38,230 nt of DNA from Candidatus Shapirobacteria bacterium (GCA_030613565.1 JAUWLS010000009.1:1-38230), one strand, 5' to 3'; positions 8,443-16,482 are shown, counted from the first letter of the stretch. A program made the numbers and translations. Notes: generated from the letters alone by a model not told the origin.

Positions 8443-9907
8443 AAAAGTTTTTTCAAAATTTGTCTTAGGAGCAGGAGTGGTAAATCTAGTCGCACTGCTG
8501 GTGCTTTTGAATTTTGGGGCCAGAATTACCGGATTACAGTTGGATCTCACAAAAAATAGAATTCATTCTCTTTCAGAGAGCAGTAAAAAGATAATTAAAG
8601 AGTTGGAAGATATAGTAGTTATCAAGATTTTTGCCTCAGAGGACTTACCTCCTGAGTTTGGAGAAAAAAAGAGAAACCTGGAACAAATCGTGAACCAAAT
8701 GAAGAGAGCCGGAGGAAACAAGTTAAGGATAGAGTATGTTGATGTGAAGAGCGAAGAGGGAATGCGTGAACTGGAAGAAAATGGAATTCCCCCACTGCAG
8801 TTTTCAACTCTAAATTCAGATAAGTTTGAGGTTAGCTCAGGATATTTTGGAATGGCAGTAGTGCTGGGAGAAAAGAAAGAAGTGTTTCCTTTGATTTCTG
8901 ATCTTTCAAACGTTGAGTACTATTTACTAACATCAATTAAAAAACTTTCTTCAGAGACTATTCCAATGGTGGGAATAAATACAGATCACGGAGAAGCTTT
9001 GGAAGAAATAAATCTTTTGGGAAGAGTGCTCTCTTCTTCATATGAGTTAGTACCAGTAGAGGTTTCTTCAGAAATGGGAATCGGTGAGGGGTTGGATTTA
9101 TTGTTGTTTGTAGGGCCGACAGAAGAATTTTTAGAAGAAGATGTTTTAAAGATTAAAACATTTGCTGAAAACGGAGGATCTTTATTGTTTTTGATAGATA
9201 GCGTAGGGATTTCTTCTGGACTAGTGGGAGAAGAGTACGAGTCAGGTTTGGAGGATTTGTTTTTGGAGTGGGGAATGGAAATGGAAAAGGGGCTGGTGGC
9301 AGATGCAGGCAGTCCATCTTTGGCTAACTTTATGTCAAACAATGGTCCTCTACTGCTTTCTTATCCTTATTGGGTGGGGATAAACTCTTCGGGACTAGCA
9401 AAAGATAGTCCGATAAGTTCGAGTTTAGAGAACCTGGTTATTCCTTGGGGTTCGTCAATTAAAGTAGGAGAAAATGTAAAAAGTTTAGTTTGGAGTTCAG
9501 ACAAGTCATTTTTAGTAGAGGATTATAGTAATTTGATTCCTGATAAAGATTTTTCTGTCCCAGAGGATGCGAGTAGTTTGGTGATGGCAGTGATAAGAAC
9601 AGAGGGGGTAAAGGTAGGATTGGTGGGAGACAGTGACTTTGTAAAAGACTCATTCTCTCAAAACAACCAGCAAAATTTGGTTTTTGCTCTTAATTTTGTA
9701 GATTACCTTTCTGCCGAGGACGGGCTTTTTGATATCAGGGCAAAGGACATTAGGGTGAGTGGAATAAGACCAGTGGAAGAGAAGGAAAGTAAATTAATAA
9801 AGAGTATTAACTTAGCAGCTCCGATAGTAATACTTTTGGCAATTTATTTAGTTTCTTTCCAGATAAGAAAAAGAACAAATAGGCTTTATAAGGGCGAAGA
9901 TAACTAG
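8435..9907 (+). CDS. GldG-like ABC transporter auxiliary protein
   Basis: Extracytoplasmic accessory component of the ABC module (GldG / ABC_transp_aux type). It has an N-terminal TM near 10-28, then LTKNRIHSLSESSKKIIKEL, the conserved beginning of GldG-like proteins, a large soluble region (about 40-450) that includes an acidic stretch, and a C-terminal TM (about 457-476) ending in a basic tail. Length 490 aa is normal. With the ATPase and permease it forms a complete A-F-G set. In Bacteroidetes this set is linked to gliding, but CPR cells carry it without other gliding genes, so its cargo is unknown. Confidence 0.82.
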   Translation: MIKKVFSKFVLGAGVVNLVALLVLLNFGARITGLQLDLTKNRIHSLSESSKKIIKELEDIVVIKIFASEDLPPEFGEKKRNLEQIVNQMKRAGGNKLRIEYVDVKSEEGMRELEENGIPPLQFSTLNSDKFEVSSGYFGMAVVLGEKKEVFPLISDLSNVEYYLLTSIKKLSSETIPMVGINTDHGEALEEINLLGRVLSSSYELVPVEVSSEMGIGEGLDLLLFVGPTEEFLEEDVLKIKTFAENGGSLLFLIDSVGISSGLVGEEYESGLEDLFLEWGMEMEKGLVADAGSPSLANFMSNNGPLLLSYPYWVGINSSGLAKDSPISSSLENLVIPWGSSIKVGENVKSLVWSSDKSFLVEDYSNLIPDKDFSVPEDASSLVMAVIRTEGVKVGLVGDSDFVKDSFSQNNQQNLVFALNFVDYLSAEDGLFDIRAKDIRVSGIRPVEEKESKLIKSINLAAPIVILLAIYLVSFQIRKRTNRLYKGEDN

Positions 9908-9917
9908 AGACAGGATT

Positions 9918-10142
9918 TTATTTTTCCAAAACAAGAACTGTTTTTTCTTTTTTGTGATGACCTGAGGTTATTTGAATGTGGCTTTGAGGTAAGGAATAGA
10001 AAGAAGAGAGAAGTTTTATCAATTCTTTATTGGCCTTTCCCTCTTTAGGAGGAGACTTGAGACGAACAATTAAATTTCCCTCAATTTGGGGCTCAATTAA
10101 AGCATGGCGAGAGTTTGGTTTAACTTTTACTTGGATTATCAT
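9918..10142 (-). CDS. DUF167 / YggU family small protein
   Basis: 74 aa. The family signature VKVKPNSR...IRLKSPP.EGKANKELIKLL is complete (here VKVKPNSRHA, RLKSPPKEGKANKELI), ending ITSGHHKKEKTVLVL. The function of DUF167 is not established; members are small alpha/beta proteins. It is convergent with the ABC operon (10-nt gap). The -10 TAAAAT at 10157-10152 ends 9 nt before its ATG. Confidence 0.85.
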   Translation of the reverse strand: MIIQVKVKPNSRHALIEPQIEGNLIVRLKSPPKEGKANKELIKLLSSFYSLPQSHIQITSGHHKKEKTVLVLEK

Positions 10143-10154
10143 TGACAGTTCATT

Positions 10155-10168
10155 TTAACTTGAGTTAA
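10155..10168. promoter_or_regulatory. 14-bp perfect palindrome between two divergent small genes
   Basis: TTAACT-TG-AGTTAA, with 6-bp arms, lies between DUF167 (minus) and the 43-residue membrane peptide (plus). It overlaps the minus-strand -10 TAAAAT. On the plus strand a TTGACA (10143-10148) lies just upstream but has no good -10 at 17 bp. This may be an operator or only AT-rich symmetry. Confidence 0.35.
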
Positions 10169-10203
10169 GCTGAAGTTGCGTTAGTAATTTTTTTTGAAAA
10201 AAA

Positions 10204-10335
10204 ATGGCAGGAAAAAAAAAGAAATCAGGATTGCTGAAAGTGGGATTAATTGCTGGACTAGTGGCCGGAGTGGCCTGTTTAGCAAAAGCCTTGACTGGAG
10301 CTCCAAAAAAAACTAGTAAGAAAAAGAAGAAATAA
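10204..10335 (+). CDS. 43-aa lysine-flanked single-TM peptide
   Basis: Too short for usual gene callers. It reads MAGKKKKSGLLKVGLIAGLV, then a Gly/Ala-rich hydrophobic segment (about 9-31) with one Cys, and ends in a Lys-rich tail before TAA. The layout (basic - one TM - basic) suggests a small membrane peptide. It fills the gap between DUF167 and obg almost exactly, stopping 4 nt before the convergent obg stop. No Shine-Dalgarno is present; a T8 and an A7 tract precede the ATG. Function unknown. Supported only by its composition and fit. Confidence 0.55.
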   Translation: MAGKKKKSGLLKVGLIAGLVAGVACLAKALTGAPKKTSKKKKK

Positions 10336-10339
10336 GGGA

Positions 10340-11299
10340 TTAAAGTTGGCAGATTAAATCAGAGACCTTTTTAAGTGCGTCAATGTCGTGGATAGACACG
10401 GATTCAATCGAAGGATTGAGTTTTTTAAGTTTTTTAAGTTTCTCTTTTATTTCTTTTTTGGAAACAAGATCGGTTTTGGTCAAAAGAAGAAGTTCCTTTT
10501 TTTCTTTTAAGAGAGGATTAAAGTCGGTAAGTTCTTGGCGAATGGTTTTGTAGTCTTTTTCAAGGTCGGTTGATTCAGAAGAAAGACAATGGACAGTAAC
10601 CTTTGTTCTTTCGATATGTTTTAAAAACTTATGACCAAGACCCTTTCCTTTTGAAGCACCTTCGATTAAACCAGGAACATCGGCGACGATAGAGCCGTTT
10701 GGTAGAACGCCAAGATTGGGTTCAAGGGTAGTGAAGGGATAGCTGGCCACCCTGGCTCTGGCTTTGGTTAAGGCGTTTAGAAGACTACTTTTGCCAGCAT
10801 TTGGCAAGCCAATAAGGCTGATGTCAGCAATAAGCTTGAGTTGAAAGGAAAGAGTGAAGGTTTCCCCCTCTGCTCCAGGTCCAAACTGGCGAGGAGTGGT
10901 GTTTCTAGATGACTTGAAGGCAGTGTTTCCTTTTCCTCCCCTTCCCCCTTTGGCAATTAGAATCTTTTGACCAGGTCGAATCAGGTCATTGGTGGTTTTC
11001 TTTTCTAAAACTTGAACCTCTGTCCCGACGGGAACTTCCAAGATAAGATCTTCACCATTGGCCCCGGTTTTATCTTGATTTGATCCTCTTTCGCCACTAG
11101 GAGCTTGGTAAGTAATTTTGGTTTTATATTTTTTAAGGCGCATAATGTCTCTTACGGCTTTTAGATAGACATTGCCTCCGTCACCACCATTGCCTCCATC
11201 AGGACCACCCTTAGCGCTGTGGCGGTTTGATAAAAAGTGGACAGCACCAGAACCCCCCTTACCAGCAGTGATAGTTATTTTGGCTTCATCAACAAGCAT
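10340..11299 (-). CDS. obg: GTPase Obg/CgtA (ribosome-associated), without C-terminal OCT domain
   Basis: 50S-assembly and stress GTPase. The N-terminal glycine-rich Obg fold (1-155) has the GGxGGxGG repeats (GGPDGGNGGDGG, AKGGRGGKGN). The G domain has G1 GLPNAGKS at 164-171, G3 DVPG at 207-210 and G4 TKTD at 274-277. At 319 aa it ends right after the G domain, so the variable C-terminal OCT domain is absent, as in many short Obg proteins. The -10 TAAACT (11313-11308) ends 8 nt before the ATG, suggesting a leaderless mRNA. Confidence 0.95.
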   Translation of the reverse strand: MLVDEAKITITAGKGGSGAVHFLSNRHSAKGGPDGGNGGDGGNVYLKAVRDIMRLKKYKTKITYQAPSGERGSNQDKTGANGEDLILEVPVGTEVQVLEKKTTNDLIRPGQKILIAKGGRGGKGNTAFKSSRNTTPRQFGPGAEGETFTLSFQLKLIADISLIGLPNAGKSSLLNALTKARARVASYPFTTLEPNLGVLPNGSIVADVPGLIEGASKGKGLGHKFLKHIERTKVTVHCLSSESTDLEKDYKTIRQELTDFNPLLKEKKELLLLTKTDLVSKKEIKEKLKKLKKLNPSIESVSIHDIDALKKVSDLICQL

Positions 11300-11339
11300 T
11301 ATGCTGTAGTTTACAGGCAGGAGGGTTTATTGGGAAGGC

Positions 11340-11660
11340 TTACTGGTTTTTCTCGATTAGATCGAGGTAGGTTTCTTTAGGTTGAACTCCAACAAGAGTT
11401 TCTATGGGTTTACCGTCTTTGAAGAGAATTACAGTAGGAATAGACATGACGTTAAACTCTTGGGCAACCTTTTTACTCTCGTCAACATTTAGCTTTCCGA
11501 CTTGAGCCTTTTTTTTAACATCGCTGGCCAGTTCTTCGATGATGGGACCTAGAACGCGGCAGGGTCCACACCAAGGGGCCCAAAAATCAACTAAGAAAAG
11601 TCCTTTTGATCCTTTGACAATAGTATTAAAGTTTTGATCAGTTAGTTCTTGCTTAGTCAT
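11340..11660 (-). CDS. trxA: Thioredoxin
   Basis: Cytoplasmic thiol-disulfide reductant. The WCGPC active site is at 30-34, preceded by FLVDFWAP; cis-Pro is in MSIPTVILF, and the C-terminal helix is typical. 106 aa is normal length. It begins 15 nt after the CsoR-like repressor gene on the same strand with no promoter between them, so it should be controlled by that repressor. That context suggests induction by a metal or thiol/persulfide signal rather than constitutive expression. Confidence 0.95.
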   Translation of the reverse strand: MTKQELTDQNFNTIVKGSKGLFLVDFWAPWCGPCRVLGPIIEELASDVKKKAQVGKLNVDESKKVAQEFNVMSIPTVILFKDGKPIETLVGVQPKETYLDLIEKNQ

Positions 11661-11675
11661 ATTTTGTTTTTTAAA

Positions 11676-11897
11676 TTAATTAATTTGGAATAATTTATTT
11701 AGAATTAAATCTAGGTTTTGTTTTTGTCCTTTTTTACAAGCTTGTTTTTTAAGGATGGAAACAGCTAATCCAGCAAGCGCAGATCGAACAGCGATAATTT
11801 GCTGAAGAAGATCAAGACAGTCCCGGTCAGAGTTAATCATTTTTTTGATACCGTTTATCTGTCCTGTGATACGATTTATTCTTTTTTTATTATCCAT
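11676..11897 (-). CDS. CsoR/FrmR/CstR-family repressor, unusual sensor residues
   Basis: 73-aa all-helical DUF156 repressor. The family core is visible: INRITGQINGIKKMI, then RDCLDLLQQIIAVRSALAGL. Cys27 matches the first conserved Cys of the family. The His ligand of copper CsoR is replaced by Gln53, and the second Cys (Cys54) sits two residues earlier than in CsoR or CstR (spacing 27 rather than 29). Copper sensing of the CsoR type is therefore doubtful; a thiol/persulfide or formaldehyde-like sensor is as likely. It co-transcribes with trxA, and a palindrome overlaps its promoter, arguing for autorepression. Confidence 0.85.
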   Translation of the reverse strand: MDNKKRINRITGQINGIKKMINSDRDCLDLLQQIIAVRSALAGLAVSILKKQACKKGQKQNLDLILNKLFQIN

Positions 11898-11907
11898 GTT
11901 CTACGCG

Positions 11908-11923
11908 CTATACTGTAGTATAG
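11908..11923. promoter_or_regulatory. Perfect 16-bp palindromic operator over the csoR-trxA promoter
   Basis: CTATACT-GT-AGTATAG has 7-bp perfect arms. It covers the minus-strand -10 box TATACT (11922-11917) and the predicted start point near 11910, ten nt before the repressor ATG. This is the classic position for steric repression. Confidence 0.7.
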
Positions 11924-11944
11924 TATATGAAAAAGAAAAGTCAA
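11917..11944 (-). promoter_or_regulatory. csoR-trxA promoter
   Basis: Minus strand: -35 TTGACT (11944-11939), 16-nt spacer, -10 TATACT (11922-11917). A second overlapping TATACT occurs at 11927-11922 but with only 11 nt to the -35. The leader would be about 12 nt. Confidence 0.65.
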
Positions 11945-11969
11945 GAGAAGGAAAGTGAACTGGGTAGAT

Positions 11970-12998
11970 TTAAGAAAGATCTTTAAGATCTTTTTGGGAG
12001 GTGAAGGTAATTATTTTTTGCCTTAAAGAGCGAGCATCTTTTAAACCTTTGGTGTACCAAATGAAGTGTTTTCTTAGAGATTCAAAGTGGGACTCGGGGG
12101 AGAATTGGTCAAAAGCTTTGGCGTGGGTCTTCATGGCCCCTATCCTCTCTCCCCTGTCGGGGGAGTGGTTTGAGAACACCCAAGGGTTACCAAAAGAGGC
12201 TTGACCAATTAGTATTCCATCTAGGGAGTGTTTTTCACAAAGATCTTGGGCTTGCTTGCGGTTAGCTACCCCACCATTACCTAAGATAAGGGTATTGGGT
12301 TTCGTTTTAGTTCTTAGTTTGCTAGCCAGTTCAATTTGATCCCAGGCAACATCTCCCCCATGACCGTCTTTCAAGAGACGACCGTGAATGGTGATAGCGG
12401 CAAGGTCGTAGCCTAAAAGGAAGGATATCCATTTTTTTATGTTTGGTTTTTGGGTACCAATTCTGGTTTTTACAGAAAGAGGAAGAGGTAAAACTTTACT
12501 GGTTTTTAGAGAATACCTTTCTTTGAAAGCATAAATGGCTTCTAGGTTTTTCTTTTTGAAACCAAGGTGATCTATTTTTTTTGTTTTAGCAAAATCAGCA
12601 AGACCTTTTTGGGTGGCTTTAATAATCTCGGAAGCGAGAGAAGGATTGTCAATCAGAGCTGCTCCCCCACCCGAGTTGACTACGGTTTTGGCTGGACAAC
12701 CCATATTTAGATCCAGTCCATCAAAACCCAAAAAAGAAACAATGTGGGCTGCGATATAGAAGTGATCAGGGTTTTTACCATAGAGCTGGGCAACAATAGG
12801 ATGCTCGATTGGAGTGTAGGCAAAAGGACGAAGAACTCGGGCAGGGTTAAAAAAGAGCCCATCAGTGTGAACAAACTCAGTAAAGATAAGGTCGGGTTTG
12901 CTGATTTTGGCTTGGGTATAGCGAAAAGCAACATTAGTTACTCCATCCATAGGAGAGAGGCCAATAATTGGTTTTTTTAGTTTCTGCCAAAAAGACAT
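11970..12998 (-). CDS. dus: tRNA-dihydrouridine synthase
   Basis: FMN enzyme that reduces specific uridines in tRNA to dihydrouridine. The TIM-barrel start LSPMDGVTNVAFR binds FMN. LNMGCPAKTV carries the catalytic Cys101, followed by NSGGGAALI. KTRIG, TIHGR and GNGGV are further conserved loops. Length 342 aa; the C-terminal helical tRNA-binding domain is present (HFIWYTKGLKDARSLR). The -10 TAAAAT (13010-13005) ends 6 nt before the ATG, so the mRNA should be leaderless. It is divergent from the metallo-hydrolase gene 55 nt away. Confidence 0.93.
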   Translation of the reverse strand: MSFWQKLKKPIIGLSPMDGVTNVAFRYTQAKISKPDLIFTEFVHTDGLFFNPARVLRPFAYTPIEHPIVAQLYGKNPDHFYIAAHIVSFLGFDGLDLNMGCPAKTVVNSGGGAALIDNPSLASEIIKATQKGLADFAKTKKIDHLGFKKKNLEAIYAFKERYSLKTSKVLPLPLSVKTRIGTQKPNIKKWISFLLGYDLAAITIHGRLLKDGHGGDVAWDQIELASKLRTKTKPNTLILGNGGVANRKQAQDLCEKHSLDGILIGQASFGNPWVFSNHSPDRGERIGAMKTHAKAFDQFSPESHFESLRKHFIWYTKGLKDARSLRQKIITFTSQKDLKDLS

Positions 12999-13004
12999 GG
13001 GTAT

Positions 13005-13048
13005 ATTTTACACTTTGAGTGGGAGTTGGGGTTAGGGTGGGGTAAAAT
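13005..13048. promoter_or_regulatory. Divergent -10 boxes for dus and the metallo-hydrolase
   Basis: Minus TAAAAT (13010-13005) lies 6 nt before the dus ATG. Plus TAAAAT (13043-13048) lies 5 nt before ATG 13054. Both predict leaderless mRNAs. The 32 bp between the boxes are G-rich on the plus strand with no recognisable -35. Confidence 0.55.
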
Positions 13049-13053
13049 CTGGA

Positions 13054-13635
13054 ATGGAATATGAGAAATACAGCTTGGGAGAGCTACAGACTAATGTCTA
13101 TTTGGTGTGGGATGAAGAAAGTAGAGAAGGGGCAGTAATAGACCCAGCAGACGAGGCTGATTTTTTAGCACAAAAAATACAAGAGAAGGAAATTAAGCTG
13201 AAATATATTTTGTTGACCCATGGCCACTTTGACCACTGTCTAGCAGCACTGGACCTGAGTTTGATGTTTGGAGTGGATATCTACATAAATAAAAAAGATG
13301 AGTTTTTACTTAAGAGACTGTCCGAGACAGCAAGTTGGTGGCTAAAAAGAGAGATCAAGGTTCCTCAGATAAAAGAAACTAAAGACCTTTTGGAAAAAAG
13401 TGATTTGAGACTAGGGAAAGAAAAAATAGAAATAATAGAGAGTCCAGGTCACTCCCCTGGTGGAGTGTGTTTTTGGGTTCCTAAGGAAAAACTTTTATTT
13501 TCAGGAGACACAATATTCCACAATGGAGGGGTAGGAAGAACAGATTTTCCATACTGCTCAAGTGAAGATCTTAAGAAGTCGATTGAGAAACTAGCTGAAC
13601 TATCAGAGGATTTAGTGTTATTGCCAGGACATTAA
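13054..13635 (+). CDS. Metallo-beta-lactamase-fold hydrolase (glyoxalase II-like), ends at last metal ligand
   Basis: Two-metal hydrolase. The ligands are THGHFDH (His56, His58, Asp60, His61), His133 in SPGHSPGG, Asp152 in FSGDTIF and His193 in LLPGH. It resembles the YcbL/GloB-like group that cleaves thioesters. At 193 aa it stops immediately after the final ligand (GH then TAA TAG), whereas relatives continue about 15-20 residues with a GxxTxxxxExxxNP tail. No frameshifted tail is visible downstream in any frame, so this is a natural or recent truncation. All ligands remain. The mRNA is predicted to be leaderless. Confidence 0.85.
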   Translation: MEYEKYSLGELQTNVYLVWDEESREGAVIDPADEADFLAQKIQEKEIKLKYILLTHGHFDHCLAALDLSLMFGVDIYINKKDEFLLKRLSETASWWLKREIKVPQIKETKDLLEKSDLRLGKEKIEIIESPGHSPGGVCFWVPKEKLLFSGDTIFHNGGVGRTDFPYCSSEDLKKSIEKLAELSEDLVLLPGH

Positions 13636-13658
13636 TAGAAAAACTTTGGCAGGGATTA

Positions 13659-14150
13659 TCAACTTATTTCTTCTACCTTGTATTTTAAGACCTCGCTTGG
13701 GTTTTTGAAGATGAATTTGGCTTTTACTTTTTTACCTTCTAGTATAGGTACCAACCAATGAATATCACTACACCACATAGAATCAAGAGGAAGCTGGTCT
13801 TTTTTGTACCACTTAGGAGCCATTTCTTCTGACTCTTGAGGCTCACCCTCCCATTCTCTGGAAAAATAAGCTACAACCTGCTGGTTCCAGTCAGGTTTAT
13901 GAATAAAATAGAAATCCAAAACGGCCATTTCTTCTAGTTTTTTAGGAATAACAGAAATCTCTTCTTGAGCCTCTCTTATCGCAGTCGAAACAAGATCCTC
14001 TTTGGCTTCTGGTTTTCCACCAACTCCATTCCAGTTACCTTTTCCAAATCCTCTTTTTTTCATAGCAAGAAGGATTTGATCATCTTTTATCAAAAAACAA
14101 AGAGTGGCTTGTTTCTGGGGTGATTCTTTGTATTTTTTAAGATTAAACAT
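13659..14150 (-). CDS. Nudix hydrolase, MTH1-like (8-oxo-dGTPase type)
   Basis: 163 aa. Nudix box at 45-67: G45-x5-E51-x7-REAQEE-I, all catalytic Glu present (the final Gly is Ser). WNGVGGKPE directly before the box resembles the WNGFGGK signature of MTH1/NUDT1 enzymes that clean oxidised purine nucleotides. WNQQVVAYFSREWEGEP and PKWYKKDQLPLDSMW also match that group. It is the last gene of the OB protein-argS-Nudix-Nudix run, starting 13 nt after the previous stop. The exact substrate is inferred. Confidence 0.85.
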   Translation of the reverse strand: MFNLKKYKESPQKQATLCFLIKDDQILLAMKKRGFGKGNWNGVGGKPEAKEDLVSTAIREAQEEISVIPKKLEEMAVLDFYFIHKPDWNQQVVAYFSREWEGEPQESEEMAPKWYKKDQLPLDSMWCSDIHWLVPILEGKKVKAKFIFKNPSEVLKYKVEEIS

Positions 14151-14163
14151 TCTCTATCTTGAT

Positions 14164-14586
14164 CTACTTTATTCTATCGACAAGAAGTTGGGATAATTTT
14201 TGGATTTGGGCTCGAGGATACTGATTCATGATTAAAGAACTGATTAAGTCGTCTGATTCGATCCATTCGGCTTTATCTATCTGAGGATCAGTTGGTGAGA
14301 TTTTTCCTTTTTTTACTGATACTTCATGAACAAGAAGACTGCCTTTCTTTTTGTTAATAGTGAGCTCCCCTTTCAGTAAGGTTTTAGTCCCAAAAGAAGC
14401 AAGTGTTAGTCCAGTTTCTTCTTTTAATTCTCTGACGGCGGCTTTCCTCAAGGTTTCACCCTTTTCAACTTGGCCACCAGGCAAGGCCCACATCCCTGGA
14501 TAATGGTTATCACCTTTCTTTCTTTTGATGGCTAATATTGTTTTCGCTTTCTTATCTATTATTAAGAGATTTATTGCTTTTTTCAT
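14164..14586 (-). CDS. Nudix hydrolase (canonical box)
   Basis: 140 aa with a perfect Nudix box, [21 protein letters not shown] then TGL, at 37-60. The N-terminus carries [18 protein letters not shown], typical of MutT/ADP-ribose-like Nudix enzymes. Substrate cannot be told from sequence. It lies 12 nt downstream of argS in the same operon and before a second Nudix gene of another subgroup, so it is probably a nucleotide house-cleaning enzyme. Confidence 0.85.
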   Translation of the reverse strand: MKKAINLLIIDKKAKTILAIKRKKGDNHYPGMWALPGGQVEKGETLRKAAVRELKEETGLTLASFGTKTLLKGELTINKKKGSLLVHEVSVKKGKISPTDPQIDKAEWIESDDLISSLIMNQYPRAQIQKLSQLLVDRIK

Positions 14587-14598
14587 AAAGGTCCTTTT

Positions 14599-16482
14599 TT
14601 ACATTTTTTCTAAAATGGGAATACCAATAATTTCTAAACCAGTTTGTAGAGTGTTTTGGGTGATTTTAGTAAGGAAGAGTCGAGCATCTTGTGTTTTTTT
14701 GTTCTCTGGATCTAGAACACGATGTTTTTGATAAAAGAAGGCAAAGGTTTGGGCAAGGTTGTAAAGGTAAGTACAGATAGTGGAGATTTCCCAGCGGTTA
14801 GCTGATTCAAGAAGAACCTCCTTGAAGAGAAGATTGGTCTTTAGGAGGCTTTCTTCCTCCGAATTGAGGTCGTAATCTTTAGAAATAGAATCGGGAACTT
14901 TTTTAACCTCCTTGAGGATGGAGTTACAGCGGGCATAAGTATATTGAAGATAAGGACCGGAGTTTCCCTGGATTGAGAGCGATTCATCAATATCAAAGGA
15001 GAAATCTTTGATACGAGAATATTTTAAGAAACTATATTTAACAGCAGAAAGAGCAACTTTTTCAGAGATCTCTTCTTCTTCAGACTCGAGGGCCTTAATT
15101 TTTTGAGCCGACTTCATTATTTTTTTTGCCCTGATTTTAACTTTATCTAGAAGATCATCAGCGTTGACAACACCACCATAACGAGAGCTCATCTTAGCTC
15201 CTCCTTTTAGAGCGATAAAGCCATAGTTGAGATGCATTAAGTTTTCTTTTTTTTCTATACCTAGCTGCTCCACCATAGTAAAAAGTTGTTGGAGGTAGAG
15301 TTTTTGTTCGTTACTGATATCCCAAACATAGAGATCAGAGGGGAATTTTTTAATTTTTTGATGAGTAAGCTCAAGATCCTGGGTGTGATAAAGAGCAGAA
15401 CCGTCCTTTTTTATGAGGATAGTGTCAGTGAGACCGTATTTTTTAAGGTCAGAAAGAACTGCACCATCAGGAAGTTTTTTAAAGATTCCTTTTTTGAGAC
15501 CTTTTTTAACCCATTCTTTACCAAGTTTATAATGTTCACTTTCGTGCCAAACATGGTCAAAATGAGAATTAATGCGATCATAGGTTTTTTGATAACCATC
15601 CAAAGACCAGTTGATAATTTGGCGCCAAAGTTTTCTCAATGTTTTATCTTCTTGTTCCCAGGAACTTAAGGTTTCTTCAATTTGATCTTTGGTTTCAGGA
15701 ACCAGATCGTTTGATCTTTGACCAAGAGAGTAAAAAGTGTTGTTGAATTTGTCAGAAGAAAGACCGAAGTCTTCAGGTTGAAACCACTGGTCTGGATTTT
15801 GTTCCCAATCAGCAAGAAGAATTTTCCAATCAGCAGTGGAAGCAATGGATTTAACTTTTTGATCGGATAAAGAATAGGATTTAACTTCTTCTTTGTATTG
15901 AGGATTACCTTCTTCTCTTGATTGATGAGCAAAAGCGAGGTAACCCCAAATAGCACGAGAAACATGGGTTCCACGATCGTTATTGATGCAATCGAGAGTT
16001 ACTTTGGCACCCAAAAGGGTGAGGAGGTGATAAAAACTCATTCCTAAAAAATTATTTCTTAAATGACCAATGTGAATGGTCTTGATTGGATCGGGTGAAG
16101 TGTGCTCCAGAAGATATTTTTTACCTTTAAGAGTGGAAGAGAAGGTGGACTTAAAGTCTTTTTGATCAAAAAGCTCCTTTGATTTTTCTTTTAGATAGGT
16201 GGGTGAAAGGTGGAAATTTAGAAAACCAGGAGGAGTAGCTTCTGTTTTAGAAACAGAGACTGAGAGAGAGATATTTTTGTCCAACTCTTCCTTGATGGTT
16301 TGAGCAAGACTAAGAGGATTTTGTTTTTCTTTTTTAGCAAGAAGAAGGGCAATGTTTGCAGAATAGTCCCCGTGAGTTTTGTCTTTAGGATGGTCAATCT
16401 GAATATCTTTTAAGCGGATATCAAAACCAAGATTCTGACAGGAATCCTGGATGGCTTTTTTTAGTTGATCGATAAGTTGCAT
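14599..16482 (-). CDS. argS: Arginyl-tRNA synthetase
   Basis: Class I synthetase for tRNA-Arg. The start is set at ATG 16482, one nt after the upstream stop (627 aa). An in-frame ATG at 16503 would overlap the previous gene by 20 nt and adds only MVHPSLK. The N-terminal additional domain (about 1-100) is followed by TSPDPIKTIHIGHLRNN with the HIGH motif at 137-140, then KGGAKMSSRYGG (KMSKS-like loop). The C-terminal DALR anticodon domain ends GIPILEKM, the usual terminus. Length is slightly above the family mean. Confidence 0.95.
   Translation of the reverse strand: MQLIDQLKKAIQDSCQNLGFDIRLKDIQIDHPKDKTHGDYSANIALLLAKKEKQNPLSLAQTIKEELDKNISLSVSVSKTEATPPGFLNFHLSPTYLKEKSKELFDQKDFKSTFSSTLKGKKYLLEHTSPDPIKTIHIGHLRNNFLGMSFYHLLTLLGAKVTLDCINNDRGTHVSRAIWGYLAFAHQSREEGNPQYKEEVKSYSLSDQKVKSIASTADWKILLADWEQNPDQWFQPEDFGLSSDKFNNTFYSLGQRSNDLVPETKDQIEETLSSWEQEDKTLRKLWRQIINWSLDGYQKTYDRINSHFDHVWHESEHYKLGKEWVKKGLKKGIFKKLPDGAVLSDLKKYGLTDTILIKKDGSALYHTQDLELTHQKIKKFPSDLYVWDISNEQKLYLQQLFTMVEQLGIEKKENLMHLNYGFIALKGGAKMSSRYGGVVNADDLLDKVKIRAKKIMKSAQKIKALESEEEEISEKVALSAVKYSFLKYSRIKDFSFDIDESLSIQGNSGPYLQYTYARCNSILKEVKKVPDSISKDYDLNSEEESLLKTNLLFKEVLLESANRWEISTICTYLYNLAQTFAFFYQKHRVLDPENKKTQDARLFLTKITQNTLQTGLEIIGIPILEKM

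Noticed and set aside
8986-9342. 118-codon minus-strand frame inside the GldG-like gene
   Set aside because: Antisense shadow with Ser/Pro/Lys-biased composition. The plus frame is clearly coding.
10143-10148. TTGACA as -35 of the 43-aa peptide gene
   Set aside because: At 17 bp downstream there is only TTAAGC, a poor -10, so no promoter was called.
13636-13658. Frameshifted missing tail of the metallo-hydrolase
   Set aside because: None of the three plus frames after the stop shows the usual GxxTxxxxExxxNP tail.
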